The notes: generated from the sequence alone by a model not told the origin. Counted from the stretch's first letter, positions 9,578 through 19,358 are shown. The stretch is DNA of 64,000 nt from Streptomyces sp. SID12501 (GCF_010550245.1 NZ_JAAGLU010000004.1:277303-341302); one strand, 5' to 3'. Numbers and translations: made by a program.

Positions 9578-11608
9578 GTGTCGCACCACACGCCCCCTCG
9601 TCAACTGCCGGAGACGGACGCGGACGCGCCGGACGCGCCGGACGGGACCACAGCCGATGAGGCCTCGACCGCTCCCGCGGTGAACGACACCGAACCCGGC
9701 GCCCCGGCGGACCAGGAAGCGGCCGGTACGACGGACGAAGCGACCGGGCCGACGACGACCCCGGAGGCGGACGAGCCGGGCTCGCGCCCCTCGGTGGAGG
9801 GGACGGCCGACGACGCCGGGGACGGGAAGGCGCCCGACAAGGCCGTCGTCCCCCGAGAGGCTTCCGCCAACGCCGAATCCGCCGACGCGGCGGCCTCCGG
9901 TTCCACGTCCGCCGACGAACCCGATCCGGGCGGCGCCGTCTCCACCTCCGCCCGCCCAGGCTGGTTCGGCTGGCGCCGTCGTTTCCCGCGCGCCGCACGT
10001 ACGGTGCGGGTGGGCACGAGTGTCCTGGCCGGTGCGCTGGTGCTCGCCGTGCTCCTCATGCCCAACCGCCTCGACCGGATCAGCTTCGAGTCGTTCCTCC
10101 GGCTGCCGGTCGAGGCGATCTTCCTCGCGGCTGTGCTGCTCGTACTGCCGTCGAAAGCGCGGCGGATCACGGCCGTCGTCCTGGGGACCTTCCTCGGGCT
10201 GTCCACCGTCCTGAAGTGTCTCGACATGGGCTTCTACCAGACCCTGGCCCGGCCGTTCGACCTGGTCTTCGACTGGGTCCTGCTGAACGACGCGGCGGAC
10301 TTCCTGAAGGACTCGCTCGGTCGCTCGGGCGAGGTGCTCGCGGTGATCGGCGTGACCGTCCTGCTGATCGCCGTTCTCGTGGTGAGCGCGCTCGCGGTGG
10401 TGCGGCTGGCCGACCTGATGGCCCGGCACCGCCCCCTGGCCGTGCGCGGCACGCTGGCCCTCGGCACCGCGTGGATCGTCTGCTTCACCATGGGTGTGCA
10501 GTCAGGCGGTGTGACGATCGCCACCAAGGGCTACAGCCAGTACCTCTCCAACCGTGTGCAGTACGTCCGTGACGGCCTCGGGGACGCCGAGGTCTTCGAC
10601 AAGCAGCTCAGGGTCGACGCCTTCGCCGACACCCCGTCCGACCAGCTGCTGACCGGGTTGCGCGGCAAGGACGTGCTGTTCACCTTCGTCGAGAGCTACG
10701 GCCGGGTGGCGATCGACGATCCGGCGATGGCCCCGGAGATCGACGCGACGCTCAAGGAGGGCGACGCCAGGCTCAAGTCGGCCGGTTTCGCGGCGCGCAG
10801 CGGCTGGCTCACGTCACCGGTGACGGGCGCCGGCAGCTGGCTCGCCCACACGACGTTCCTGTCCGGTCTGTGGATCAAGAACCAGCAGCGGTACCGGACC
10901 GTGACCACCAGTGACCGCGCCACCCTCACCAGCTACTTCCAGAAGACCGGCGCCTGGCGCACGGTCGGCATCGTCCCCGGCGTCCGGAAGTCCTGGCCCG
11001 AGGGCAAGTACTTCGGCCTCGACAACATCTACGACTCCACGCACCTCGGCTATCAGGGCCCGTACTTCAGCTGGACGCCGGTGCCGGACCAGTTCAGCCT
11101 GGAGGCCTTCCAGAAGCTGGAACACGGGAAGAAGAACCGCGACCCGATCATGGCGGAGATCATCCTGGCCTCCAGCCACAACCCCTGGTCCCCCATCGCC
11201 CACATGATCGACTGGAACGACCTCGGGGACGGTACGGTCTTCAACAAGATCAAGAAGGAGGGCACGAACCCCACGGAGGTCTGGAAGAGCGCCACGCGCG
11301 TGCGGACCGAGTACCGCAAGGCCATCCAGTACTCCCTGGACAGCCTGACCCAGTGGGTCCAGCGCTACGGCGACGACAACACCGTCCTTGTCTTCCTCGG
11401 CGACCACCAGCCTGTCCCGACGGTCACAGGGGGAAGCACCAACAGGGACGTGCCGGTCACGATCGTCGCCCGCGACCCGAAGGTGCTGGACCGCGTGGCC
11501 GACTGGGGCTGGACGGACGGACTCAAGCCCGCGGCCAACGCCCCGGAGTGGAGCATGGACAAGTTCCGGGACCGCTTCATGACGGCGTACGGGCCTGAGA
11601 AGAAGTAG
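9578..11608 (+). CDS. Membrane-anchored sulfatase / LTA-synthase-like phosphotransferase
   Basis: GTG at 9578 is chosen over upstream starts because GGAAGGA precedes it by seven bases. The first ~130 residues are a low-complexity Ala/Thr/Glu/Asp/Pro tail, probably cytoplasmic and disordered. Several hydrophobic segments follow (VLAGALVLAVLLMPN, FLAAVLLVLPSKA, AVIGVTVLLIAVLVVSALAVV). The C-terminal half is an alkaline-phosphatase-superfamily sulfatase domain: DVLFTFVESYGR, SPVTGAGSWLAHTTFLSG (possible Thr nucleophile) and VLVFLGDHQP (metal-binding Asp-His). This layout matches membrane sulfatases and lipoteichoic-acid-type polymer synthases acting outside the membrane. A role in wall or membrane glycolipid modification is inferred. 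Confidence 0.8.
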   Translation: MSHHTPPRQLPETDADAPDAPDGTTADEASTAPAVNDTEPGAPADQEAAGTTDEATGPTTTPEADEPGSRPSVEGTADDAGDGKAPDKAVVPREASANAESADAAASGSTSADEPDPGGAVSTSARPGWFGWRRRFPRAARTVRVGTSVLAGALVLAVLLMPNRLDRISFESFLRLPVEAIFLAAVLLVLPSKARRITAVVLGTFLGLSTVLKCLDMGFYQTLARPFDLVFDWVLLNDAADFLKDSLGRSGEVLAVIGVTVLLIAVLVVSALAVVRLADLMARHRPLAVRGTLALGTAWIVCFTMGVQSGGVTIATKGYSQYLSNRVQYVRDGLGDAEVFDKQLRVDAFADTPSDQLLTGLRGKDVLFTFVESYGRVAIDDPAMAPEIDATLKEGDARLKSAGFAARSGWLTSPVTGAGSWLAHTTFLSGLWIKNQQRYRTVTTSDRATLTSYFQKTGAWRTVGIVPGVRKSWPEGKYFGLDNIYDSTHLGYQGPYFSWTPVPDQFSLEAFQKLEHGKKNRDPIMAEIILASSHNPWSPIAHMIDWNDLGDGTVFNKIKKEGTNPTEVWKSATRVRTEYRKAIQYSLDSLTQWVQRYGDDNTVLVFLGDHQPVPTVTGGSTNRDVPVTIVARDPKVLDRVADWGWTDGLKPAANAPEWSMDKFRDRFMTAYGPEKK

Positions 11609-11612
11609 CGCC

Positions 11613-11793
11613 GTCCGCGCCGAGGCCCGCCCCGGCGCCACCCCCCGAGACCCGGGACGCGGCGGCCCACGCCGTCGCGACCGTGGTGAAGGACGGTATC
11701 GGGGTCTCGGCGGCTGTGGAGATCGTCGAGCCCCGGTCACTGGGGCGGTCGGTGGGAAAGATCAGGCAGGTGGTGGACCTCAGGTCGCGCTGA
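11613..11793 (+). pseudogene. paaK: paaK (phenylacetate-CoA ligase) C-terminal relic, frameshifted
   Basis: Immediately after the sulfatase stop, one frame reads VRAEARPGATP and then, after a one-base shift at a run of six C near 11640, ETRDAAAHAVATVVKDGIGV, SAAVEIVEPRSLGRSVGKIR and QVVDLRSR-stop. This is the C-terminal end of phenylacetate-CoA ligase, including the SLxRSxGKxRxVxDLR motif that carries the conserved Lys. No start, no adenylation core and no upstream part are present. The remnant is on the same strand as the sulfatase. Functional paaK, if any, is outside the window, although the paaABCDE operon is intact at 44.7-48.5 kb. Confidence 0.72.
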
Positions 11794-11897
11794 GACCTGA
11801 CTGCGGGGAAAATGCCAGGTCAGGTGCCGTTGTCAGTGGTCGGTTCTAGTGTGGGTGGCGAGATCAGCATCCGCGCCGAGGAGACGAAGAGGTTCCC

Positions 11898-12467
11898 ATG
11901 ACAACTCTGCCCGACCGCCCGAACAGCGCGCTGCTCGTCATCGACGTCCAGAACGGCGTGGTGGACAGCTCCCACAACCGCGACGAGGTGATCGCGAACA
12001 TCAACGCCCTCGTCGACAAGGCTCGCGCGGAGGACGTTCCCGTGGTCTGGGTGCAGCACTCGAGCGACGAGCTGAAGACGGGCAGCGAAAGCTGGGAGTA
12101 CGTGCCGGAACTGGTCCGCCGCGACACCGAGCCCCTCGTCCACAAGAAGTACGGTGACTCCTTCGAGGCCACCGAACTGGAGGACGTCCTCGCCGAGCGC
12201 GGGGTCGGCCGACTGGTCGTCACGGGCGCCCAGACCGACGCGTGCATCCGCTCGACCCTGCACGGCGGCATCGTTCGCGGATACGACGTGACACTCGTCG
12301 GTGACGCCCACACGACGGAGGACCTCACGAAGTACGGCGCTCCGACGCCGGCCGAGGTGATCTCGCACACCAACCTCTACTGGCAGTTCCAGACCGCCCC
12401 TGGGCGCACTGCCGGGACGATCAGTACCTCGGAGACCACCTTCACCGCCGCCGACGACGAGAACTGA
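11898..12467 (+). CDS. Cysteine hydrolase, isochorismatase family
   Basis: The 189-aa protein has the family triad: Asp16 in ALLVIDVQNG, a Lys at residue 83 or 84 in VHKKYGDSF, and Cys116 in VTGAQTDACIRSTLHGG. The fold also shows the cis-peptide region before the Cys. Family members hydrolyse isochorismate, nicotinamide, ureidomalonate or similar amides; the substrate cannot be fixed from the motifs. A ribosome site (AAGAGG) precedes the ATG. It converges with the following acyl-CoA synthetase gene, with only three bases between the stops. Confidence 0.88.
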   Translation: MTTLPDRPNSALLVIDVQNGVVDSSHNRDEVIANINALVDKARAEDVPVVWVQHSSDELKTGSESWEYVPELVRRDTEPLVHKKYGDSFEATELEDVLAERGVGRLVVTGAQTDACIRSTLHGGIVRGYDVTLVGDAHTTEDLTKYGAPTPAEVISHTNLYWQFQTAPGRTAGTISTSETTFTAADDEN

Positions 12468-12470
12468 CGG

Positions 12471-13970
12471 TCAGGAACCCGCGAACCGGTCCCTCAGCTC
12501 CCGCTTGAGGATCTTGCCGCTCGCGTTGCGCGGCAGCTCGTCCACGAACAGGACCCTCTTCGGTGCCTTGAAGTGGGCGAGCTCCTCGCGGGCGTGGGCG
12601 ATGAGTTCGGCCTCCGTCACCTCGCCGCGCGCCACGACGACCGCCGTGACCGCCTCGATCCAGCGCTCGTCGGGAAGACCGACGACAGCCACCTCGGCGA
12701 CCGCCTCGTGGGTGTACAGGGCGTCCTCGACCTGGCGTGAGGCGATGAGCACGCCACCGGAGTTGATGACGTCCTTCACCCGGTCGACCACTGTGTAGAA
12801 GCCGTCGGCATCCCGGACGGCCAGGTCACCGGAGTGGAACCAGCCGTCACGGAAGGCGGCGGCCGTCTCCTCGGGCTTGTCCCAGTAGCCCTCGCACAGT
12901 TGCGGGGACCGGTAGACGACCTCACCGGCCGTGCCGTCGGCCACTTCCTCGCCGTCCTCGTCGACCACCCGCGCGTCCACGAACAGCACTGGGCGCCCGC
13001 AGGAGTCCAGCCGGCCCTTGTGCTCGTAGGGCCCGAGAACCATGGAGAGGGGGCCGATCTCGCTCTGGCCGAAGCAGTTGTAGAAGGCGAGTTTCGGGAG
13101 TCGCTCGCGCAGCCGCTCCAGGACGGGGACCGGCATGATCGACGCCCCGTAGTACGCCTTGCGCAGTCCGCTCAGGTCGCGGGTCGCGAAGTCGGGTCGG
13201 TTGGCGAGGCCGATCCACACGGTCGGGGGCGCGAACAGGCTGTCCGCCCGGCCGGCCTCGACGAGGTCGAGGATCGCGTCGCCGTCCGGTGCGTCAAGGA
13301 TGACGTTCGGGGCGCCGACCGCGAGATACGGCAGCAGGAACACGTGCATCTGCGCGGAGTGGTAGAGGGGCAATGCGTGCACGGGCCGGTCGCCGGGGCT
13401 CAGGTCGAGGGCGGCGATCGCGCTCAGGTACTCGTGCACCAGGGAGCGGTGGGTCATCTTCGCGCCCTTGGGCAGCGCGGTGGTCCCGGACGTGTACAGC
13501 AGTTGCACCAGGTCCTCGGTGCGTGACTCGGGACCGTCGTAGGGCGCGGTGTCGGCCAGCCGGGCGAGCAGGGAGTCGTCGGCGTCGCGCAGCGGCAGGG
13601 TCCTTACGCCGTCGGGGAGTCGGTCGGCGAGGTCCGGGTCCGCCAGGACCAGGGTGCTGCCGGACTGGTCCACGATGTAGGTGAGGTCGTCGCCGGTCAG
13701 GTTCTGGTTGACGGGGACGTGCACGAGTCCGGCGCGGGCGCAGGCGAGGAAGGCGATCAGGTAGGCGTCCGAGTTGTGGCCGTAGGCACCGACCCGGTCG
13801 CCGGGGGCCAGGCCCTCGGCACGCAGAACGCCCGCCGCACGGGAGACGGCCTCGTCGAGTTCCTCGTAGGTCCAGACACGCTCGCGGTACTCGACCGCCG
13901 TCCGCGCCGGAACGCGCTGGGCGCTGCGCCGCAGCACCCCGTCAACCGTGCTCCCGTATTGCTGCGTCAT
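12471..13970 (-). CDS. AMP-forming acyl-CoA / long-chain fatty acid CoA ligase
   Basis: A 499-aa adenylate-forming enzyme: LLYTSGTTALPKGAKMTH (P-loop), FYNCFGQSEIGPLS (A5), WFHSGDLAVRDADGF (Asp of the hinge region) and LPRNASGKILKRELRDRF (C-terminal Lys). MTQQYGSTVDGVLRRSAQ is the usual FadD N-terminus. It is monocistronic, convergent with the isochorismatase-like gene and divergent from the penicillin-acylase-like gene. No copy of the TCTGA dyad is seen in its promoter, so its regulation may differ from the other two synthetases. Confidence 0.9.
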   Translation of the reverse strand: MTQQYGSTVDGVLRRSAQRVPARTAVEYRERVWTYEELDEAVSRAAGVLRAEGLAPGDRVGAYGHNSDAYLIAFLACARAGLVHVPVNQNLTGDDLTYIVDQSGSTLVLADPDLADRLPDGVRTLPLRDADDSLLARLADTAPYDGPESRTEDLVQLLYTSGTTALPKGAKMTHRSLVHEYLSAIAALDLSPGDRPVHALPLYHSAQMHVFLLPYLAVGAPNVILDAPDGDAILDLVEAGRADSLFAPPTVWIGLANRPDFATRDLSGLRKAYYGASIMPVPVLERLRERLPKLAFYNCFGQSEIGPLSMVLGPYEHKGRLDSCGRPVLFVDARVVDEDGEEVADGTAGEVVYRSPQLCEGYWDKPEETAAAFRDGWFHSGDLAVRDADGFYTVVDRVKDVINSGGVLIASRQVEDALYTHEAVAEVAVVGLPDERWIEAVTAVVVARGEVTEAELIAHAREELAHFKAPKRVLFVDELPRNASGKILKRELRDRFAGS

Positions 13971-14082
13971 AGCTCATGATCCTCGTTCCGGCACCGAACA
14001 AGGTCAAGCACCGGAGGGGGTCAGGGAACATACCCGTTGGTACGCTCAACCGCTTCTTCCCTCAATGACGTTGGGAGACACG

Positions 14083-16509
14083 ATGCGCACCCGTTTGAGA
14101 CGGCTCGTCGTCACGGCCGCCGCATTACTCACCGCCACCACAGCACTGCCCGCCGCCACGGCGCAGAGCGGGCCGTCACAGGCATCGCAGGCGTCACAGC
14201 AACATCCCTCCCACGGCGGTCTGTCCGCCGTGATCCGCTACACCGAGTACGGCATCCCGCACATCGTCGCGAAGGACTACGCGAACCTCGGCTTCGGAAG
14301 TGGCTGGGCGCAGGCCGCCGACCAGGTGTGTGTGCTCGCCGACGGTTTCGTGACCCTGCGCGGCGACCGCTCTCGCTGGTTCGGGCCCGACGCCGAGACC
14401 GACTTCTCGCTCTCCGACGCCTCCGACAACCTCTCCAGCGACCTGTACTTCCGTGGAGTGCGGGACAACGGCACGGTCGAGCGGTTGATCGCCCAGCCGG
14501 AGCCGCAGGGCCCGAGCAAGGCCGTCAAGGACCTGATGAACGGCTGGGCGGCCGGCTACAACGCCTGGCTGAAGCAGAACCGGGTCAAGGACCCGGCCTG
14601 TGCGGGCGCCGCCTGGGTCCGGCCCGTGACGGGTGTCGACGTGGCCACCCGCGCCTACGCCCTCGCGGTGCTCGGCGGACAGGGCGGCCTGGTGGACGCG
14701 ATCACCGGCGCGCAACCGCCGACCGCGTCCACCACAGCCACCAAGTCCGCTCTCCCGGACGCCTCTGCCGCCGCCAAGGGTGCGCGCGAGCTGTTCGACC
14801 TCTCCGACATGGGCTCCAACGCCGTTGCGTTCAACGGCAGTACGACTGCCAACGGCCGTGGCCTGCTGCTCGGGAACCCGCACTACCCCTGGCAGGGCGG
14901 ACGCCGGTTCTGGCAGTCCCAGCAGACCATCCCGGGTGAACTGAACGTCGCGGGCGGGTCGTTGCTCGGCTCGCCGACGATATCCATCGGGTACAACGCG
15001 AACGTGGCGTGGAGCCACACCGTGGCCACCGGTGTGCCCCTCAGCCTGCACCAGCTGAAACTGGACCCCGCCGACCCGACGACGTACCTGGTCGACGGCA
15101 AGCCGGAGCAGATGACACGCCGGTCGGTGACGGTCCCGGTGAAGGACGGCGCGCCGGTGACCCGCACGCAGTGGTGGACCCGCTACGGCCCCGTCGTCCT
15201 CTCCCCCGGCGGCAGCCTCCCGTTGCCCTGGACCACGACGACGGCGTTCGCGCTGGGCGACCCGAACGCGGCGAACATGCGCTTCTACGACACCTCGCTC
15301 GGCTTCAGCAAGGCGCGCAGCACTGACGACATCCGCACCTCCCTCGACGAGCACCAGGGCATACCTTGGGTGAACACCGTCGCCGCCGACTCCTCGGGGC
15401 ACTCCCTGTTCACCCAGTCGCAGGTGCTCCCCCGGATCACCAACGAGTTGGCCGCCGCGTGTTCGACGCCGCTCGGCAGGGTCCTCTATCCGGCAGCGGG
15501 GGTCGCGGTCCTCGACGGCTCACGCGCCGACTGCGCCATCGGCGACGACCCGGACGCCGTGGCACCAGGGATCTTCGGGCCCTCGCGGATGCCGACGCTG
15601 AAGGACACGCCGTACGTCGAGAACTCCAACGACAGTGCGTGGCTGACGAACCTCGACAGGCCGATCACCGGGTACGAGCGGATCTTCGGTCCGGTGCGCA
15701 CAGCCGCCTCACCGCGCACCCGTGGTGCCGTCGCCGATGTGGCGGCGCTGGCAGCGAAGGGCGGGCTGACGGTCGCGGATCTCCAGCGGCAGCAGTTCGC
15801 GAACCGTTCGACGTCGGGCGCGCTGGCCGCCGCCGACGCGGCCCAGGCGTGTGCGGCCCTGCCGGGCGGTACGGCAACAGGCAGCACCGGTACGGCAGTT
15901 GACGTCAGCCAGGCGTGCGGTGTGCTGGCGTCCTGGGACCGGACCATGAACAGTGACAGCCAGGGTGCGCTGCTCTTCGACCGGTTCTGGCGCAAGCTGC
16001 TCGGCGCTGTGCCGTCCGCGCAGCGCTGGAAGGTGCCGTTCTCGGCGGCGGACCCGGTCGGTACCCCCAACACGCTCAACACGGACGCGCCGGGCTTCGC
16101 CAAGGCCCTCGCCGACGCGGTGACGGAGCTGCGCGCGGCGGGCATCCCGCTGAACGCCCGGCTCGGGGACCACCAGTACGTCGTACGGAACGGGCAGCGT
16201 CTGCCGGTCGGCGGCGGCACGGAGTCCCTGGGCGTGTGGAACAAGATCGAGCCCGTGTGGGACACGGCGAACGGCGGCTACCGGGACAACGCGTTCGGGT
16301 CCAGTCACATCCAGGCCGTGGGCTGGGACGGCAGTCGCTGCCCGGTGGCCCGCACGCTGCTGACGTACTCCCAGTCGTCGAATCCCGGCTCGCCGCACTT
16401 CGCGGACCAGACGCGGCTGTTCTCGGCCGAGAAGTGGGTCAAGGCGAGGTTCTGCGAGAAGGACATCCTGTCGTCGCCCGCACTGCGGGTGATCCGGGTG
16501 CACGGCTGA
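14083..16509 (+). CDS. Penicillin-acylase family (S45) secreted Ntn-hydrolase
   Basis: The 808-aa precursor has a signal peptide (RTRLRRLVVTAAALLTATTALPAATAQS), an alpha part beginning VIRYTEYGIPHIVAKDYANLGFG, a spacer, and the autocatalytic site in SDMGSNAVAFNG, where Ser245 would become the N-terminal nucleophile of the beta subunit. NPHYPWQGGRRFWQSQQTIPGELNVAG-like and SIGYNANVAWSHTVATG segments (the latter with the oxyanion Asn) follow. This matches aculeacin-A/cyclic-lipopeptide acylases and the N-acyl-homoserine-lactone acylase AhlM more than true penicillin G acylase. The enzyme removes acyl chains from lipopeptides or AHLs outside the cell; which one is not determined. ATG at 14083 follows GGGAGA; a second ATG lies at 14065. 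Confidence 0.88.
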   Translation: MRTRLRRLVVTAAALLTATTALPAATAQSGPSQASQASQQHPSHGGLSAVIRYTEYGIPHIVAKDYANLGFGSGWAQAADQVCVLADGFVTLRGDRSRWFGPDAETDFSLSDASDNLSSDLYFRGVRDNGTVERLIAQPEPQGPSKAVKDLMNGWAAGYNAWLKQNRVKDPACAGAAWVRPVTGVDVATRAYALAVLGGQGGLVDAITGAQPPTASTTATKSALPDASAAAKGARELFDLSDMGSNAVAFNGSTTANGRGLLLGNPHYPWQGGRRFWQSQQTIPGELNVAGGSLLGSPTISIGYNANVAWSHTVATGVPLSLHQLKLDPADPTTYLVDGKPEQMTRRSVTVPVKDGAPVTRTQWWTRYGPVVLSPGGSLPLPWTTTTAFALGDPNAANMRFYDTSLGFSKARSTDDIRTSLDEHQGIPWVNTVAADSSGHSLFTQSQVLPRITNELAAACSTPLGRVLYPAAGVAVLDGSRADCAIGDDPDAVAPGIFGPSRMPTLKDTPYVENSNDSAWLTNLDRPITGYERIFGPVRTAASPRTRGAVADVAALAAKGGLTVADLQRQQFANRSTSGALAAADAAQACAALPGGTATGSTGTAVDVSQACGVLASWDRTMNSDSQGALLFDRFWRKLLGAVPSAQRWKVPFSAADPVGTPNTLNTDAPGFAKALADAVTELRAAGIPLNARLGDHQYVVRNGQRLPVGGGTESLGVWNKIEPVWDTANGGYRDNAFGSSHIQAVGWDGSRCPVARTLLTYSQSSNPGSPHFADQTRLFSAEKWVKARFCEKDILSSPALRVIRVHG

Positions 16510-16517
16510 TGAGCTGA

Positions 16518-16586
16518 CGGACCGACGCACGTACGTACAGTCGGTCCGGTGTGGTCCCGTCCCGTCGCCGGGGCGGGACCACACCG
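16518..16586. terminator. Two tandem hairpins between convergent genes
   Basis: CGGACCGAC (16518-16526) pairs with GTCGGTCCG (16540-16548). Directly after, a 13-bp arm (16547-16559) pairs with 16574-16586. They lie between the acylase stop and the converging acyl-CoA synthetase stop, as expected of a bidirectional terminator. Confidence 0.7.
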
Positions 16587-16614
16587 CAGTTCGCACCGCA
16601 GTTCGCACGGCCGC

Positions 16615-18177
16615 TCACACAGCCCGTGTACGACCCTCCCAGTACGGGTCGCGCAGCCGCCGCTTGTAGAGCTTGCCGTTGGGATCGCGCGGCATCCGCT
16701 CGATGAAGTCGACGCTCTTGGGCCGCTTGTACCCGGCGAGTTGGCGTGTGCAATGGCCGAGGATCTCGGTGGCGAGGTCGGGCCCCGGCACATGTCCGGG
16801 CGCCGCCTCCACGACTGCCTTGACCTCCTCGCCCCAGTCGTCGTTCGGGATGCCGAAGGCGGCGGCGTCGGCGACGGCGGGGTGGGCGAGCAGGGCGGAC
16901 TCGATCTCGGCGGGGTAGATGTTGACCCCGCCCGAGATGATCATGTCGATCTTGCGGTCCCGGAGGAACAGGTAGCCGTCCTCGTCCAGGACGCCGAGGT
17001 CGCCGACGGTGAAGAAGTCACCGATGCGGTTCTTCCGCGTCTTGCCCTCGTCCTTGTGGTAGGCGAAGCCGCCGGTGCTCATCTTCATGTAGACGGTGCC
17101 GAGTTCGCCGGACGGCAGCCGGTTGCCGTCGTCGTCGAAGATCGCGAGTTCGCTGATCGGCCAGGCCTTGCCGACCGTGCCGGGCTTCTTCAGCCAGTCC
17201 TCGGCGGTGGCGAACGCCCCGCCGCCCTCGCTGGCCGCGTAGTACTCCTCCACGCAGTCGCCCCACCAGTCGATCATGGCCCGTTTCACATGGTCGGGGC
17301 AGGGCGCGGCACCGTGGATGGCATGCCGCATGGACGACACGTCGCACGCGTGCCGCACCCGCTCCGGCAGCGCCAGCAGCCGGTGGAACTGGGTCGGGAC
17401 CATGTGGGTGTGTGTGCACTTGTGGGCGTCGATGACGCGGAGCATCTCCTCAGGCGTCCACTTGTCCATCAGCACCAGGCGGTGCCCGATGTGCAGGGAC
17501 GCGCCCGCGAACTGGAGAACGGCCGTGTGGTAGAGCGGCGAGCAGACGAGGTGCACGTTCCCGTCGAACGGCTTGACGCCGAAGATGCCGAGGAACCCGC
17601 CGAGGTACGCCTCCTCCGGAGGCTTGCCCTGCAACGGGCGCCGGATGCCGCGCGGGCGGCCCGTGGTGCCCGAGGTGTAGTTCATGACCCAGCCGAGGGT
17701 GCGCTCGTCGGGCGGCGACTCGGGCTGTCCGTCGAGGAGCCCGGTGTACGGCCGGAATCCGTCGACCTCGCCGACCGCGTACCGCCGCTCCGCCGGGAGC
17801 CGCGCCTCGTCGGCGGCGGCGCGTGCTTCGTCGGCGAACCGCTCGTGCGCGATGAGCACCTTGGCGCCGGAGTCGGAGACGATCCAGGCGATCTCGGGCC
17901 CGACGAGGTGGTGGTTGACGGGGACGAGGTAGAACCCGGCCTGGGACGCGGCCAGATACGCCGTGAGGAACTCGACGCCGTTGGGGAGGACCACGGCGAA
18001 GGCGTCGCCGCGTTCGAGTCCGGCGGCGCGCAGCCCGTGGACCAGCTGGTTGGTGGCGGCGTGCAGCCGTCCGGCGGTCCACTGCTCACCGTCGGGCGCG
18101 ATGAGGACCATACGCTCCGGGTCGGCGGTGGCCTGCGCCCAGAATCCGTTGGGGGTCTCGCTCACTGTCCCGCTCAC
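16615..18177 (-). CDS. AMP-forming acyl-CoA synthetase
   Basis: A 520-aa adenylate-forming enzyme. VMNYTSGTTGRPRGIRRP is the P-loop, EYYAASEGGGAFATA the A5 region, FFTVGDLGVLDEDGYLFLRDR the Asp/Arg hinge, and MPRDPNGKLYKRRLRDP the terminal Lys. The GTG start at 18177 overlaps the upstream gene's stop in a GTGA arrangement, so it is translationally coupled to the nitronate monooxygenase. The sequence is closest in style to FadD-type synthetases of steroid or branched-acid catabolism. Regulation is probably through the dyad at 19359-19375. Confidence 0.9.
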   Translation of the reverse strand: MSGTVSETPNGFWAQATADPERMVLIAPDGEQWTAGRLHAATNQLVHGLRAAGLERGDAFAVVLPNGVEFLTAYLAASQAGFYLVPVNHHLVGPEIAWIVSDSGAKVLIAHERFADEARAAADEARLPAERRYAVGEVDGFRPYTGLLDGQPESPPDERTLGWVMNYTSGTTGRPRGIRRPLQGKPPEEAYLGGFLGIFGVKPFDGNVHLVCSPLYHTAVLQFAGASLHIGHRLVLMDKWTPEEMLRVIDAHKCTHTHMVPTQFHRLLALPERVRHACDVSSMRHAIHGAAPCPDHVKRAMIDWWGDCVEEYYAASEGGGAFATAEDWLKKPGTVGKAWPISELAIFDDDGNRLPSGELGTVYMKMSTGGFAYHKDEGKTRKNRIGDFFTVGDLGVLDEDGYLFLRDRKIDMIISGGVNIYPAEIESALLAHPAVADAAAFGIPNDDWGEEVKAVVEAAPGHVPGPDLATEILGHCTRQLAGYKRPKSVDFIERMPRDPNGKLYKRRLRDPYWEGRTRAV

Positions 18178-19316
18178 GACTGGTCGCCCCTTTCGTCGGC
18201 GTTGCTTCCGTCGGCGTTCCGTCCCGCGATCCGGTTGACTCGGCTCACAGCCTCTTCGAAGCCGCTGGTCAGGTCGTCGAAGACGGCCTGGACGCTTCGC
18301 TCGCTGTTCATCCGGCCGACGATCTGACCGACCGGTGTGCCGAGGAGCGGGTCGACCTCGTACTTCTGGATGCGCGAGACGGCCTCGGCGACGAGCAGAC
18401 CCTGCAGGGGCATGGGGAGGGTGCCGGGTCCGTCGGTGGAGTCCCAGGCGTCGGTCCACTCGGTGCGGAGCTGGCGTGCGGGTTTGCCGGTCAGCGCGCG
18501 GGAGCGGACGGTGTCGCCGGAGCCGGCCGCGAGCAGTTTCTGCGTGAGCGCGGTCGAGTGCATGTCGGCCTCGGTGACGGTCAGCCAGAGGGAGCCCAGC
18601 CAGACCCCCTGGGCGCCGAGGGCCAGCGCGGCGGCCACCTGCCGTCCGCTGCCGATACCGCCGGCCGCGAGCACCGGCAACGGGCCTACGGCGTCGACGA
18701 CTTCGGGTGTCAGCACCATGGAGGCGATCTCACCGGTGTGGCCGCCCGCCTCGTAGCCCTGTGCGACGACGATGTCGATACCGCCCTCGGCGTGCTTGCG
18801 CGCGTGCCGGGCACTGCCCGCGAGGGCCGCCACTAGTACGTCCTGCTCATGCGCGCGGGCCACGACGTCGGCGGGCGGCGAGCCCAGGGCGTTCGCCAGG
18901 AGTTTGATCGGGTAGTCGAAGGCCACATCGAGCTGGCTACGGGCGACCTGCTCCATCCACCCCGTGATGCGCCACCCGGACGCCTCGCCCTCGGCCAGTT
19001 CGGGCACGCCGTACTTGGCCAGGGTGTCCCGGACGAACTGTCGGTGCCCCTCGGGGATCATCGCCTCGACCTCGGCCTCGGTCACCCCCTCGACCTTTCG
19101 GGCCGGCATGACGACATCCAGGCCGTACGGTCGGCCGTCGACATGTGCCTCGATCCAGTCCAGGTCGCGTTTGAGGTCGTCCGGCGCCGTGTAACGGACC
19201 GCGCCGAGCACCCCGAAGCCTCCGGCCCGGCTGATGGCCGCGGCGACGGCGGGGAACGGCGTGAAGCCGAAGACGGCGTGCTCGATTCCCAGTTTCTTGC
19301 TCAGCTCCGTCTGCAT
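18174..19316 (-). CDS. Nitronate monooxygenase (2-nitropropane dioxygenase family)
   Basis: A 380-aa TIM-barrel FMN enzyme. TPFPAVAAAISRAGGFGVLGAV is the N-terminal motif, VAQGYEAGGHTGEIASMVL the family signature, and VLAAGGIGSGRQVAAALALGAQGVWLGS the phosphate-binding C-terminal segment. Members oxidise alkyl nitronates. Paralogues in mycolic actinobacteria (the Rv3553 type) belong to steroid-ring degradation, which fits the acyl-CoA synthetase coupled behind it. First gene of a two-gene operon with an operator-like dyad 43 bp before its ATG. Confidence 0.88.
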   Translation of the reverse strand: MQTELSKKLGIEHAVFGFTPFPAVAAAISRAGGFGVLGAVRYTAPDDLKRDLDWIEAHVDGRPYGLDVVMPARKVEGVTEAEVEAMIPEGHRQFVRDTLAKYGVPELAEGEASGWRITGWMEQVARSQLDVAFDYPIKLLANALGSPPADVVARAHEQDVLVAALAGSARHARKHAEGGIDIVVAQGYEAGGHTGEIASMVLTPEVVDAVGPLPVLAAGGIGSGRQVAAALALGAQGVWLGSLWLTVTEADMHSTALTQKLLAAGSGDTVRSRALTGKPARQLRTEWTDAWDSTDGPGTLPMPLQGLLVAEAVSRIQKYEVDPLLGTPVGQIVGRMNSERSVQAVFDDLTSGFEEAVSRVNRIAGRNADGSNADERGDQS

Positions 19317-19358
19317 GGCCGCAGGATGCCGCAGTCCTCCGGACGAGGGAAGACCTTT

